Source: Salinicola peritrichatus (GTDB lineage: Bacteria; Pseudomonadota; Gammaproteobacteria; Pseudomonadales; Halomonadaceae). From it: 64,000 bases of DNA. Shown here in pieces: positions 26,860 to 34,852 of the stretch. The position numbers were made by a program, and so were the translations under genes. The stretch is taken from positions 1 through 64,000 of the forward strand of contig NZ_PZJU01000005.1 in the NCBI RefSeq assembly GCF_003206715.1, written 5' to 3'. Each line of letters starts with the position of its first letter. Within the stretch, counting starts at the first letter, position 1. Under the pieces are notes generated by a model. The model saw only the letters and a list, made by a program, of their open reading frames with translations, was not told where the DNA came from and did no database searches.

Positions 26860-27284
26860 GGCTTACCTCCGGCGCCCAGACGGGAGAAACCGATCCACGT
26901 TGCCACTAATGCCAATACGGTCACGGCGATCGAGAGAACGAATCCGGTTGGCATCATCGCCCAGGCATCCCTGGCGTGAACCAGCGCGTTGATGAAGCCG
27001 AGAATTCCCGTGATCAGCAGCAGAACGAAGTAGACGACAGCCTGGCCGCGGCGGCCATCGGCGCGAAACAGACCGATCAATGCCCACAGCAACGCCAGGC
27101 CGTTGAAGACGAGGCCGCCGGCAATCAGCCAGGACGCGAAGTTGCTCCACTGTATGTGGTAACTCGATGCGTAGGCATAGTCGCTCAATGCGGCGCCGAG
27201 ATAGAGTGGGAAGGTACCGGAGAGCAAGAGTCCATAAAGCGGATTCAACCCGCTTCGATACGATCGTTCGGCAGTGGCTGTCAC
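26856..27284 (-). CDS. DUF2231-like four-helix membrane protein
   Basis: 142 residues with four predicted membrane helices (PLYGLLLSGTFPLYLGAALSDY, FASWLIAGGLVFNGLALLWAL, VVYFVLLLITGILGFINALV and FVLSIAVTVLALVATWIGF). It belongs to the DUF2231-type family that often accompanies PQQ sugar dehydrogenases and is inferred to anchor or accept electrons. It is translationally coupled to the dehydrogenase (ATGA). Confidence 0.78.
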   Translation of the reverse strand: MTATAERSYRSGLNPLYGLLLSGTFPLYLGAALSDYAYASSYHIQWSNFASWLIAGGLVFNGLALLWALIGLFRADGRRGQAVVYFVLLLITGILGFINALVHARDAWAMMPTGFVLSIAVTVLALVATWIGFSRLGAGGKP

Positions 27285-27472
27285 GGTAAGCTCCTTTACG
27301 CGGTTCAGGCGTGCGAGTCAGAAGTGCGAGGCAGTCGGCGATACCCATTCCGGCAATCCAGGGTGCCTCACTGCCCAAATATTAGCGTCTTCGACTGAAT
27401 TGTAGTCGATGCACCCCGCAGCCGGCGCCCAGATGCATCTCTTCCATTTAAACGTCCCGAATCGGGCCGTTG

Positions 27473-28252
27473 TCACTGTGGGAATTCATGGCGCTGTGCT
27501 GCGTCGTGAAGCATTCGAACGAGATGGGTGAAGTCGAATATTGGAATATCGATTTCGCGCTGAATGGCAGTGGCATATGGCGGTAACAGCGAGCATTCCA
27601 GAAGCAGTGCACCGATATCCGGGGCTTTTGCCATCAGGCGTTGGGCGATGGCAATCGTTTCGCTCTCGGCGGCGTCCAGGTCGAGTGCTGGCCGGTCGTG
27701 CCAGGCAGTCGCGGCAAACTCCGGTGCACCTTCCATGCCGATGATCGCGACCCGTCCACGATCAAGGCCTGCCGCTGCCAGATGTGCGTCGGTGAGGCTG
27801 CTAGCCTCTGCGGTGATGATACCGAGGCGCCGATGTTCTCCCAATCCAGTGGTCAGCATTGGCGCCAGCAGCAGCGACGAGGCTAGTACCGGTACATCGA
27901 TGGCCGCTGCTAGAGGCTTCTGCAGGAGAATGGCGAAGCCGCAGGACGTGGTGATGGCACGGCATCCTTGATCGACCAATAGCCGAGCGCCGTCGATCCA
28001 GGGCGCGATGGCGTCGTGAAAAGCATGACTCTCGGGGTCCATCGTGCCTAGTTCGCGCACCATGCGGCTACCTGTGAAGCCACGTACCACATGATGCATT
28101 ACCGGGAAGTCGAAGGTTGCGGCGTTGCCGATCGCGCCGACCGGGCGTGGGAAATGCCCTTCGATCATCAGGATGCCGACGGCGTGGCCATAGAGATTAT
28201 GGCCGCCGTAAAGCACGCGAGATCGTTGGAACATGCTAGTACCTGGCATCAC
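27473..28252 (-). CDS. Aspartate/glutamate/hydantoin racemase-family protein
   Basis: 259 residues. Two cysteines sit in the expected places of the Asp/Glu racemase superfamily: the first in ITTSCGFAILLQ and the second in LLLECSLLPPY. Members include hydantoin racemase, arylmalonate decarboxylase and maleate isomerase, so racemisation, isomerisation or decarboxylation are all possible. It is the last gene of the six-gene operon and overlaps the gamma-glutamyltransferase-family gene by 4 nt. Confidence 0.8.
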   Translation of the reverse strand: MMPGTSMFQRSRVLYGGHNLYGHAVGILMIEGHFPRPVGAIGNAATFDFPVMHHVVRGFTGSRMVRELGTMDPESHAFHDAIAPWIDGARLLVDQGCRAITTSCGFAILLQKPLAAAIDVPVLASSLLLAPMLTTGLGEHRRLGIITAEASSLTDAHLAAAGLDRGRVAIIGMEGAPEFAATAWHDRPALDLDAAESETIAIAQRLMAKAPDIGALLLECSLLPPYATAIQREIDIPIFDFTHLVRMLHDAAQRHEFPQ

Positions 28253-29820
28253 GCACTAATGGCGTAGCATGCGCGGCGAGGGTCGGCGCCACCAAACAGT
28301 ACGCCGTCCGGTCCGCGCTGAATCGCGTTGACGCCCCCCATGAGCCGCGACCAGCTACCTGTCTCCTTCGCGGTGAGGCCGGCGGCCTCGATCTGCGCAT
28401 ACCACTCCGCGGGCGCGCGATCCTCGATCAGGACCTCGCGGCCGGTATCGTGACGAAGGCGGGGAGCCTCGATAGCCTGCTGTAGATTGAAACCGCGTTC
28501 GTAGAGATTGGCGATGACCTGGAATATGGCCTGGGGTTGTCCGTGATCGCCAGGCGTGGCGATCGCCAGGTCGCAACCGTCGCCGATCAATAGGGCGGGG
28601 CACAGCGTATGAAAAGGACGAAGGCCCGGCCGTAGCCCGTGGATCGGGTCGTCGTCCAGCGATTCCAGGTAGAGTCGGTTGTGCATGACGATGCCGGTGC
28701 GGGGTGAAATCACGCCGCTACCGAACTCCTCGAACAGGCTTTGCACCCAACTCACGGCATTGCCCCAGCGATCGATCACGACCAGCGTACTGGTATCGCC
28801 ACCGCCGGCGCGGGATTCGGCGTCGAGTGTTGCCGGAGCCCCCAGCAAGGCATCGAATACCGTCGCGTCAAGGAAATGCGTTTGCAGCGGCGATCGTGAT
28901 GGGTCGGTCGCGACCGCGTCGCGTTCGGCAAATGCCAGTGAGCGAAGGCGCAGATAGTCGGTGACGGTAAAGCCATTCTGCGGCCCGCGCCGGCGTTTAT
29001 CCGCCTCCCACAAGCCGGCCAGTGCCGCCAGTGCGATACCTTGGGAGTTCGGCGGAGCGACATGCAGACGGCGTTGACCAAGATCGACAGAGAGCGAGGG
29101 TATGATCAGCGAGTCGTGGTTCGAGAGGTCATCCAGCGTTAGCCAACTGCCGGCGGCGCGCAGGTCCTCGCAAAGGATGCGGCCCACATCGCCACCATAG
29201 AGAGTCGCGATGCCGTCGTTGGCCAAGGCTCGCAAGGTATTCGCCAACTGAGTTTGTCGAATTCGTTCGCCTAGTGGACGAAAGCCGGGCACGCCATAGA
29301 TGTCCCCGAGTTCGGGAGCACGACCAACTAGCTTGCGGTACATGGGGCCGTCAAGGAAAGTCTGCATCACTGTGTCGATGGGAACGCCCTGTTCCGCCAG
29401 GGTGATAGCGGGCGTCAAGGCTTCTCCAAGACTGAGACTGCCAAAGCGCTCGAGTAACGCGTTCCATGCATGCGGTGCGCCGGGAACGGTGATCGCCAGT
29501 GGTCCGAGAGGGTCAATGTGATCGTTGCCCATGGCATGGAAGGCTTCGACCGTGGCAGCCTGCGGGGATCGGCCACTGCCGTTGATGGCGAACGTCTCGT
29601 CACTCTCGGCATGGTAGGCCAGCGCGATGGCATCTCCCCCTAGTCCATTCATGTGAGGGACGGCGACTGCGAGTGTTGCGGCGGCGGCGGCGGCGGCATC
29701 GAAAGCGTTGCCACCCTGGCGGAGTACGGCGGCACCGGCTTCGGATGCCTGATGATGGCCGCTCACCACCATGCCGCGTTCAGACATGAGAATCGGACGA
29801 TGGGTGAAAGTCATGGTCAT
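28249..29820 (-). CDS. Gamma-glutamyltransferase-family hydrolase
   Basis: 523 residues. The Ntn-hydrolase hallmarks are present: VVSGHHQASEAGAAVLRQGG near the N-terminus and the predicted autocatalytic nucleophile Thr343 in GGDTSTLVV. The C-terminal pocket segment PGDHGQPQAIFQV matches GGT-like enzymes. No signal peptide is visible, so it should act in the cytoplasm, unlike periplasmic Ggt. The family also includes cephalosporin acylases and YwrD-like hydrolases. Its start overlaps the stop of the ABC ATPase gene by one base. The substrate probably is the compound imported by the transporter upstream. Confidence 0.85.
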   Translation of the reverse strand: MTMTFTHRPILMSERGMVVSGHHQASEAGAAVLRQGGNAFDAAAAAAATLAVAVPHMNGLGGDAIALAYHAESDETFAINGSGRSPQAATVEAFHAMGNDHIDPLGPLAITVPGAPHAWNALLERFGSLSLGEALTPAITLAEQGVPIDTVMQTFLDGPMYRKLVGRAPELGDIYGVPGFRPLGERIRQTQLANTLRALANDGIATLYGGDVGRILCEDLRAAGSWLTLDDLSNHDSLIIPSLSVDLGQRRLHVAPPNSQGIALAALAGLWEADKRRRGPQNGFTVTDYLRLRSLAFAERDAVATDPSRSPLQTHFLDATVFDALLGAPATLDAESRAGGGDTSTLVVIDRWGNAVSWVQSLFEEFGSGVISPRTGIVMHNRLYLESLDDDPIHGLRPGLRPFHTLCPALLIGDGCDLAIATPGDHGQPQAIFQVIANLYERGFNLQQAIEAPRLRHDTGREVLIEDRAPAEWYAQIEAAGLTAKETGSWSRLMGGVNAIQRGPDGVLFGGADPRRACYAISA

Positions 29821-30581
29821 TAATCCAATCCTGGGGCGTTCATGAGCGATCGAACCCGGTCACAAGCCTGCTGGAAAGCAGGGGCGGAGAGCCCGGAAAA
29901 ACGGCGGGGTCGTGATACCGGCACATCCACGACTTCGGCGATCTGGCCCGGACGGGCCGTCAACACGACAACCCGGTCCGCAAGGAAAACCGCTTCGGTA
30001 ATACTGTGCGTGATCAAGACGACTGTCTTGCCGGTCTCCATCCAGATTCGTTGCAGTTCGAGATTGAGCTGCTCCCGCGTCATGGCATCCAGGGCGCCGA
30101 AGGGTTCATCCATCAACAACAACGATGGGTCATGGATCAGCGCACGACAGAGAGCGACGCGCTGCTGCATGCCACCAGAGAGTTCATAGGGTTTGTGATT
30201 CTCGAAACCCTTTAGGCCGACCAGGTCGATCAGGCGACGCAACTCATGCTCGAATCTGGCCCGCGGCAGCTTGCGAATTTCCAGTTGTAGCGCGATGTTC
30301 TGTTCGACGTTGCGCCAAGGCAGCAAGGCGGATGTCTGGAAGGCGATGCCGACGTCCTCGCCGGGACCTTCGACGGGTTTGTCATTGACCCTGAGCTCGC
30401 CCTCGGAGAGCGGCATCAGGCCGGCGATGAGCCTCAACAGTGTGCTCTTGCCGCAGCCGGAACTGCCGACGATAGAGATAAACTCCCCCGCGTTAACCTG
30501 CAGATCGAGTCCCTGGAGCGCGACCAAGTCGCCGTACCGCTGAGTGACGCCGCTGAGCTCTATGACGCTATCTACTGACAT
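29820..30581 (-). CDS. ABC transporter ATP-binding protein (SsuB/TauB type)
   Basis: 253 residues with Walker A GSSGCGKS, Q-loop, signature LSGGMQQR and Walker B LLLMDEPFGALD. It belongs to the nitrate/sulfonate/taurine-type importer family. It lies between the substrate-binding protein gene and the gamma-glutamyltransferase-family gene with only 6 bp and 1-bp overlap spacing. Confidence 0.92.
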   Translation of the reverse strand: MSVDSVIELSGVTQRYGDLVALQGLDLQVNAGEFISIVGSSGCGKSTLLRLIAGLMPLSEGELRVNDKPVEGPGEDVGIAFQTSALLPWRNVEQNIALQLEIRKLPRARFEHELRRLIDLVGLKGFENHKPYELSGGMQQRVALCRALIHDPSLLLMDEPFGALDAMTREQLNLELQRIWMETGKTVVLITHSITEAVFLADRVVVLTARPGQIAEVVDVPVSRPRRFSGLSAPAFQQACDRVRSLMNAPGLD

Positions 30582-30587
30582 GACGGT

Positions 30588-31580
30588 TCACTCGGACAAG
30601 AATTCGTTAGTGTAGAAATCCGAGACTGGGAGACTACGCGGCATGCCACCGTATTCGGTGAGAATCTGCTGTGTGGCCTCCCAATCCTTGTCGGACATCC
30701 AGCCAAAGGGTTTGCCCTCGGTATTGGCGGTCGTCAGCGATTGAAAGGTCAGGGTCAACTGACGAAGCAGTTGGTCACGATTGCGAGCCTGCTGGGGTAC
30801 GGCTTGGATCAGGGCGTCGACGGCGGCTTCTGGATCTTTTTCGGCCATGGCCCAGGCCTGCCGGGTCGCGGCGATGAAGGCTCTGAGTTGCTGGGGATGC
30901 TCCTCGATGAAGCTCTCGTTGGTGACCAAGCCATTGTTCATCTGATGGATGCCATAGTCCGACAGCGGGAAGTACGTCACCTTGGCTCCCTTCGCTTCCA
31001 GTTGAGCGACCTGCACGTTGTAATTTCCCGGTATCGCTTGGACGCGTTTCTGCAGGAGCATGGCATTCTTGGCTCCCACAGCCGGGGTGACCACTGTCAC
31101 CGTCTTCGGATCTACGTCCTGAGATGCCAGTAGCGCTGGAAACACTTGGCCGGTGGATTCTGCCGGGGAGAAGGCGATGGATTTTTCCGCCAGATCTTTG
31201 GGCGATTCGATCGGTGCATCGGCATAGGAAATGATACACATGACATCGCTGATCACCCGAGCCACGGCCTTCAATGGCATGCCCTGCTCGACGGCGCGAG
31301 CCATGGTGCCGAAGTCGACGAAGCCGATCTGATCGTCACCCTGGGCGATCAATTTGGCGACGGTCGCCGAGCCCTGGCCCTCTCCGATGTCGACTTTAAG
31401 TCCTGCGTCTTCGTAAAGCCCATTCTGCTGGGCCAGATAGAAGGGGGCATGTGAACCGTAGATCGACCAATCGAGACGGAAGCTGATGGGGGTTAATTCT
31501 TCGGCCTGCGTTGCTGGAACGTTCGACAGGCCAATGAGAACGGCGGTGGTTATGGCGGTGAGGATGCGGCATGTCTTCAT
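30588..31580 (-). CDS. ABC transporter substrate-binding protein (NMT1/SsuA-like)
   Basis: About 330 residues from the ATG at 31580 (MKTCRILTAITTAVLIGLS), with a signal peptide cut near TQA. The NMT1/THI5-like fold shows in SFRLDWSIYGSHAPFYLAQQ, then GLYEDAGLKVDIGEGQGS. Proteins of this family bind sulfonates, pyrimidine derivatives or aromatic acids. Longer frames to 31811 lack a signal peptide and run through the permease gene. AGGAG precedes the chosen start. Confidence 0.88.
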   Translation of the reverse strand: MKTCRILTAITTAVLIGLSNVPATQAEELTPISFRLDWSIYGSHAPFYLAQQNGLYEDAGLKVDIGEGQGSATVAKLIAQGDDQIGFVDFGTMARAVEQGMPLKAVARVISDVMCIISYADAPIESPKDLAEKSIAFSPAESTGQVFPALLASQDVDPKTVTVVTPAVGAKNAMLLQKRVQAIPGNYNVQVAQLEAKGAKVTYFPLSDYGIHQMNNGLVTNESFIEEHPQQLRAFIAATRQAWAMAEKDPEAAVDALIQAVPQQARNRDQLLRQLTLTFQSLTTANTEGKPFGWMSDKDWEATQQILTEYGGMPRSLPVSDFYTNEFLSE

Positions 31581-31615
31581 GGGATGACTCCTGAATTCAG
31601 AGGGAAATATTGTTT

Positions 31616-32383
31616 TTAAAGGGAAGTGGTTTCCTTGAGGCGAATCGTGGCATGCCAGGGAATCAGCAAGGCTTCGAGATACTCGATGGCGTAATACAGA
31701 ACCACGCCGATGACGGTCAAGAACGCCAGCACCGAGAACAGCAGGGTGGTGTCGAGATTGGCGTTGGCGGAGAGCAGCAGATAGCCGAGCCCCTCGCTTG
31801 CGCCCACCCATTCCGCAATGACCGCACCCACGATCGAGAAAGCCACTGACACCTTGATGCCCGAGAAGATGCTGGGAAGCGCCAGCGGCAATCTAAACTT
31901 CCAGAACACCTGAAGACGAGTTGCACGCATTGATGCGGCCAACTCGACCATTTCTCGCTCCATCGAGCGCAGTCCGACAATCGAGGAGATCACGACTGGG
32001 AAGAAGGCGACGAGAAAGGTGATGACGATTTTTGGCCCCATGCCAAGGCCGAACCAGACGATGATCAAGGGCGCTAGGGCGACCTTGGGAAAGGTCTGCG
32101 ACAGCACCAACCATGGCATGATGGCCTTTTCCAGAATACTGGAAGAGGTGATCAGCAATGCCAATGGAATACCCAGGACGATGCTGAGGAAAAAGCCACC
32201 GAGGCTTTCGTAGGTCGTCACCAACGCGTGGTGGCAGAGAAATGCGAAATCCTGATAGATCCGCTCTGCCACGGCCTCTGGCCGTGGCAGAAGATACGGA
32301 GGCACTTCGAACAGTATCGACACGGCGTACCAGCCGACGACGAAAAGTACGAAAGTGATCAAGGGATATACCATTGTTTTCAT
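31616..32383 (-). CDS. ABC transporter permease (SsuC/TauC type)
   Basis: 255 residues, six membrane helices and the EAA loop region (ELAASMRATRLQVFWKFRLPLALP) that contacts the ATPase. It is the second gene of the operon, 30 bp after the M24 gene and 35 bp before the binding-protein gene. Confidence 0.9.
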   Translation of the reverse strand: MKTMVYPLITFVLFVVGWYAVSILFEVPPYLLPRPEAVAERIYQDFAFLCHHALVTTYESLGGFFLSIVLGIPLALLITSSSILEKAIMPWLVLSQTFPKVALAPLIIVWFGLGMGPKIVITFLVAFFPVVISSIVGLRSMEREMVELAASMRATRLQVFWKFRLPLALPSIFSGIKVSVAFSIVGAVIAEWVGASEGLGYLLLSANANLDTTLLFSVLAFLTVIGVVLYYAIEYLEALLIPWHATIRLKETTSL

Positions 32384-32413
32384 TGTTGGCTCCCATCGCT
32401 TTAGTGGCTTTAT

Positions 32414-33586
32414 CTAGGCTGGCACCAACAACTCGCGTGGATAATTGGAGAACGTCCTGGCGCCCTGCTGTGTAACCACGAATGATTCGCTGACTACCAG
32501 ACCATATTTGTCCAACCAGAGTGCGGGGATGCAATGGAAGGTCATGTTTTCCTCGAGCACGGTCTTATCTCCGGCCCGTAGGCTGCAAGTCAACTCTCCC
32601 CAGGTAGGTGGGTAACCGATGCCTACCGGATAACCAATACGTGAATCCTTGGTGATGCCATGGCGTGAAATCACCTGGGTCCAGGCAGCCGCCAGGTCTT
32701 CGCACAAAACCCCGGGCTTGACAGTGTCCAGCACCGCTTCGAGACCCTCGCGGATGATGGCAGTCGTCTTGACAAGCTCACTGGGCGGCTTGCCGATATA
32801 GATGCAGCGTGACATGGGCGAATGATAGCGGTGCCGGACACCACCTTGTTCGATATAGAAAATTTCGTCTTCTTTCAGAGATTTATCGGTCCAGCTAAGG
32901 TGTGGCGCGCTGCATAACTCACCCACCATGGCGTTCGGGGGTTTGCATGGGAAGGTTCCCCCCGCTTCGGGAATGCCGCCGACAGTCACTTTGTACAGCT
33001 CCGCCATCACATCACATTGACGAACCCCTACATCCGCCGCCTGGCGGGCAGCCTCCATGGCCGCAGCGCCTATGGCACCGGCCTGTGTCATGAACTCGAT
33101 TTCACGGGGCGACTTGATCATCCGCACGCGATTCACCAGCAGAAATGCATCGGTAAAAGTCGCCTGGGGCAGGCGTGTCGTCAGAACATTATGCCAACGT
33201 GCTGTATAGTAGTAATCATCCATTTCCACGCCGATGCGACATGTCTGCCAACCTCGTTCGTGGATGATATCGGCCAGGTAATCCATGGGGTGAAGCGTGG
33301 ATGAGCCGACGTATTTGTCGGGGTAGGGCACGACATTCTCGGGGCTGAGGAACGCGGTGAACTTGGCACCGACGGCATCCATCTTGCGGCCGAACCAGAT
33401 GGGCTCATCTTGCTGCAGGGACACCAGCACCATCTGCGGCGTATAGAACGACCAGCCATCGTAACCCGTCAGATAAAACTGGTTGGCAGGATTGGACACC
33501 AGTAGTAGATCGATACCGAGTGCTTGCATCTCGGTCTTGGTTCGAGAGACTCGCTGTAGAAACTCGCTACGTTCGAACAGGGGCAT
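32414..33586 (-). CDS. M24-family hydrolase resembling ectoine hydrolase DoeA
   Basis: 390 residues with a creatinase-like N-domain and a pita-bread C-domain. Segments such as FYLTGYDGWSFY, HPMDYLADII, IGVEMDDYYY, SAPHLSW, GYPVGIGYPPTWGE and CSLRAGD run closely parallel to DoeA/EutD, the enzyme that opens the ectoine ring. The usual metal ligands of M24 aminopeptidases are not evident, as in DoeA. No doeB, doeC or doeD gene follows, so the substrate may be a different cyclic amide or amidine. It is the first gene of the operon and divergent from a LysR gene. Confidence 0.75.
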   Translation of the reverse strand: MPLFERSEFLQRVSRTKTEMQALGIDLLLVSNPANQFYLTGYDGWSFYTPQMVLVSLQQDEPIWFGRKMDAVGAKFTAFLSPENVVPYPDKYVGSSTLHPMDYLADIIHERGWQTCRIGVEMDDYYYTARWHNVLTTRLPQATFTDAFLLVNRVRMIKSPREIEFMTQAGAIGAAAMEAARQAADVGVRQCDVMAELYKVTVGGIPEAGGTFPCKPPNAMVGELCSAPHLSWTDKSLKEDEIFYIEQGGVRHRYHSPMSRCIYIGKPPSELVKTTAIIREGLEAVLDTVKPGVLCEDLAAAWTQVISRHGITKDSRIGYPVGIGYPPTWGELTCSLRAGDKTVLEENMTFHCIPALWLDKYGLVVSESFVVTQQGARTFSNYPRELLVPA

Positions 33587-33680
33587 AAAATTGTCCTATG
33601 CGAAAGTCTTATTGGGTATTTGTGAAATTCATCCTGCTTGCGAGGCCGTTATTCGTCTATTGAGAAAAAATTCGTAAAAG

Positions 33681-33698
33681 CATAACTTTTTGGTTATG
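33681..33698. promoter_or_regulatory. Palindrome at the LysR gene start, candidate autoregulatory site
   Basis: Perfect arms CATAAC and GTTATG around TTTTTG. The right arm includes the ATG of the LysR-type regulator, 100 bp from the divergent M24 gene. Binding there would repress the regulator gene, a common LysR arrangement. Confidence 0.45.
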
Positions 33699-34622
33699 CG
33701 ATATCCCAACCTTCGTCATCTCGAGATTTTTCGCACGCTGTCGCGCACGCTCAGCGTGACCAAGACGGCTCAACTGCTGAATGTGTCTCAGCCGGCTGTC
33801 AGTAAAGCCATGTCACAATTGCAGGACACGGTGGGGCTGACGCTCTTTAACCGGGTCGATGGGCGCCTGCACCCCAGCAGCGACGCGCTTCGGTTGCTGG
33901 CGGAAGCCGAGCGGGTGCTCAATCAGGTATCCCTGTTCAGGGACGAAGTCGATGCCTTACAGGAGGCTCGTCACGGTCGCCTTACCGTAGCGTCGATACC
34001 CGCGTTGGCGATGACCATGGTTGCCAGCAGCATCGGTAGGTTCATGAGCGCACATCCCAAGGTGCAGATCGAGTTCAACACGCTAATGTCATACCTGACG
34101 GTGGAAGAGGTGGCGCAGCATCGTTTCGAACTCGGCTTCATTCACGGGGTCCCGCAGAATCCGCATGTACGATCGATCTTTCTGGGCGAGTATGAGATCT
34201 GCTGTCAGTTGCGTCGTGATCACCCTTTGGCGAGTCTGGACGTGATCGAGCCGGCGGACATTAGCGATGCCCCTCTGGTGTTTCTCGACCCGGCGTCGCC
34301 ACCGAATCATCTGATTCGGGAGAGCTTTGCCGAAGCCGGGATCCACCCCAATGTTCAGGCTGAAGTGAATGCCTCTCACCTGGCCGCGGAGATCGTTCAG
34401 CACTATGGGGTAGCGCTGGTGGATCCCATCTCCGCTTCCCAATGGGTCGCCCAGGATATCGTCTGCCGTCCGTTCCGGCCTCGAGTACCGCTGAGAATCT
34501 ATGCAATACACTCCGCCTACCGTCCCATGTCTCGAGTATCCACGGTATTTCTGGGAATTGCCGAGGCCACGATAGCCACCCGCATCGAGATGATCCAGAA
34601 ACTGATCTTCACTACCGAATAA
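33696..34622 (+). CDS. LysR-family transcriptional regulator of the M24-ABC-GGT operon
   Basis: 308 residues. The N-terminal winged helix (LRHLEIFRTLSRTLSVTKTAQ, then LLNVSQPAVSKAMSQLQD) is followed by a LysR substrate-binding domain. The ATG at 33696 fits the domain start; a TTG two codons upstream is possible. Divergent placement over the short intergenic region makes it the likely regulator of the six-gene operon. Confidence 0.88.
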   Translation: MRYPNLRHLEIFRTLSRTLSVTKTAQLLNVSQPAVSKAMSQLQDTVGLTLFNRVDGRLHPSSDALRLLAEAERVLNQVSLFRDEVDALQEARHGRLTVASIPALAMTMVASSIGRFMSAHPKVQIEFNTLMSYLTVEEVAQHRFELGFIHGVPQNPHVRSIFLGEYEICCQLRRDHPLASLDVIEPADISDAPLVFLDPASPPNHLIRESFAEAGIHPNVQAEVNASHLAAEIVQHYGVALVDPISASQWVAQDIVCRPFRPRVPLRIYAIHSAYRPMSRVSTVFLGIAEATIATRIEMIQKLIFTTE

Positions 34623-34852
34623 TGTCAAGTAGGTTTTCTACAAGGCTAGATATCACCTCAGACAGAATCAGATAGGTTTGGCTACTTATATAATCCCAGC
34701 AGAGTTACCAGGCTGGCGAGACCCGGGCCAGTGAGCTGTACTTCGATCAGCCACTCACCGGGGCAGCTTGTCGCAGACACCGTCTCGGCCGGAGCGGGAT
34801 CGCCCCGACAGGTGGCAACACACGGATGTCCCACGGAATCGGGAAGGCGCGT

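Noticed and set aside
32414-33586. M24 gene considered as a true ectoine degradation gene doeA
   Set aside because: The doeB, doeC, doeD and ectoine uptake genes are missing and the neighbours point to another pathway, so only resemblance is claimed.
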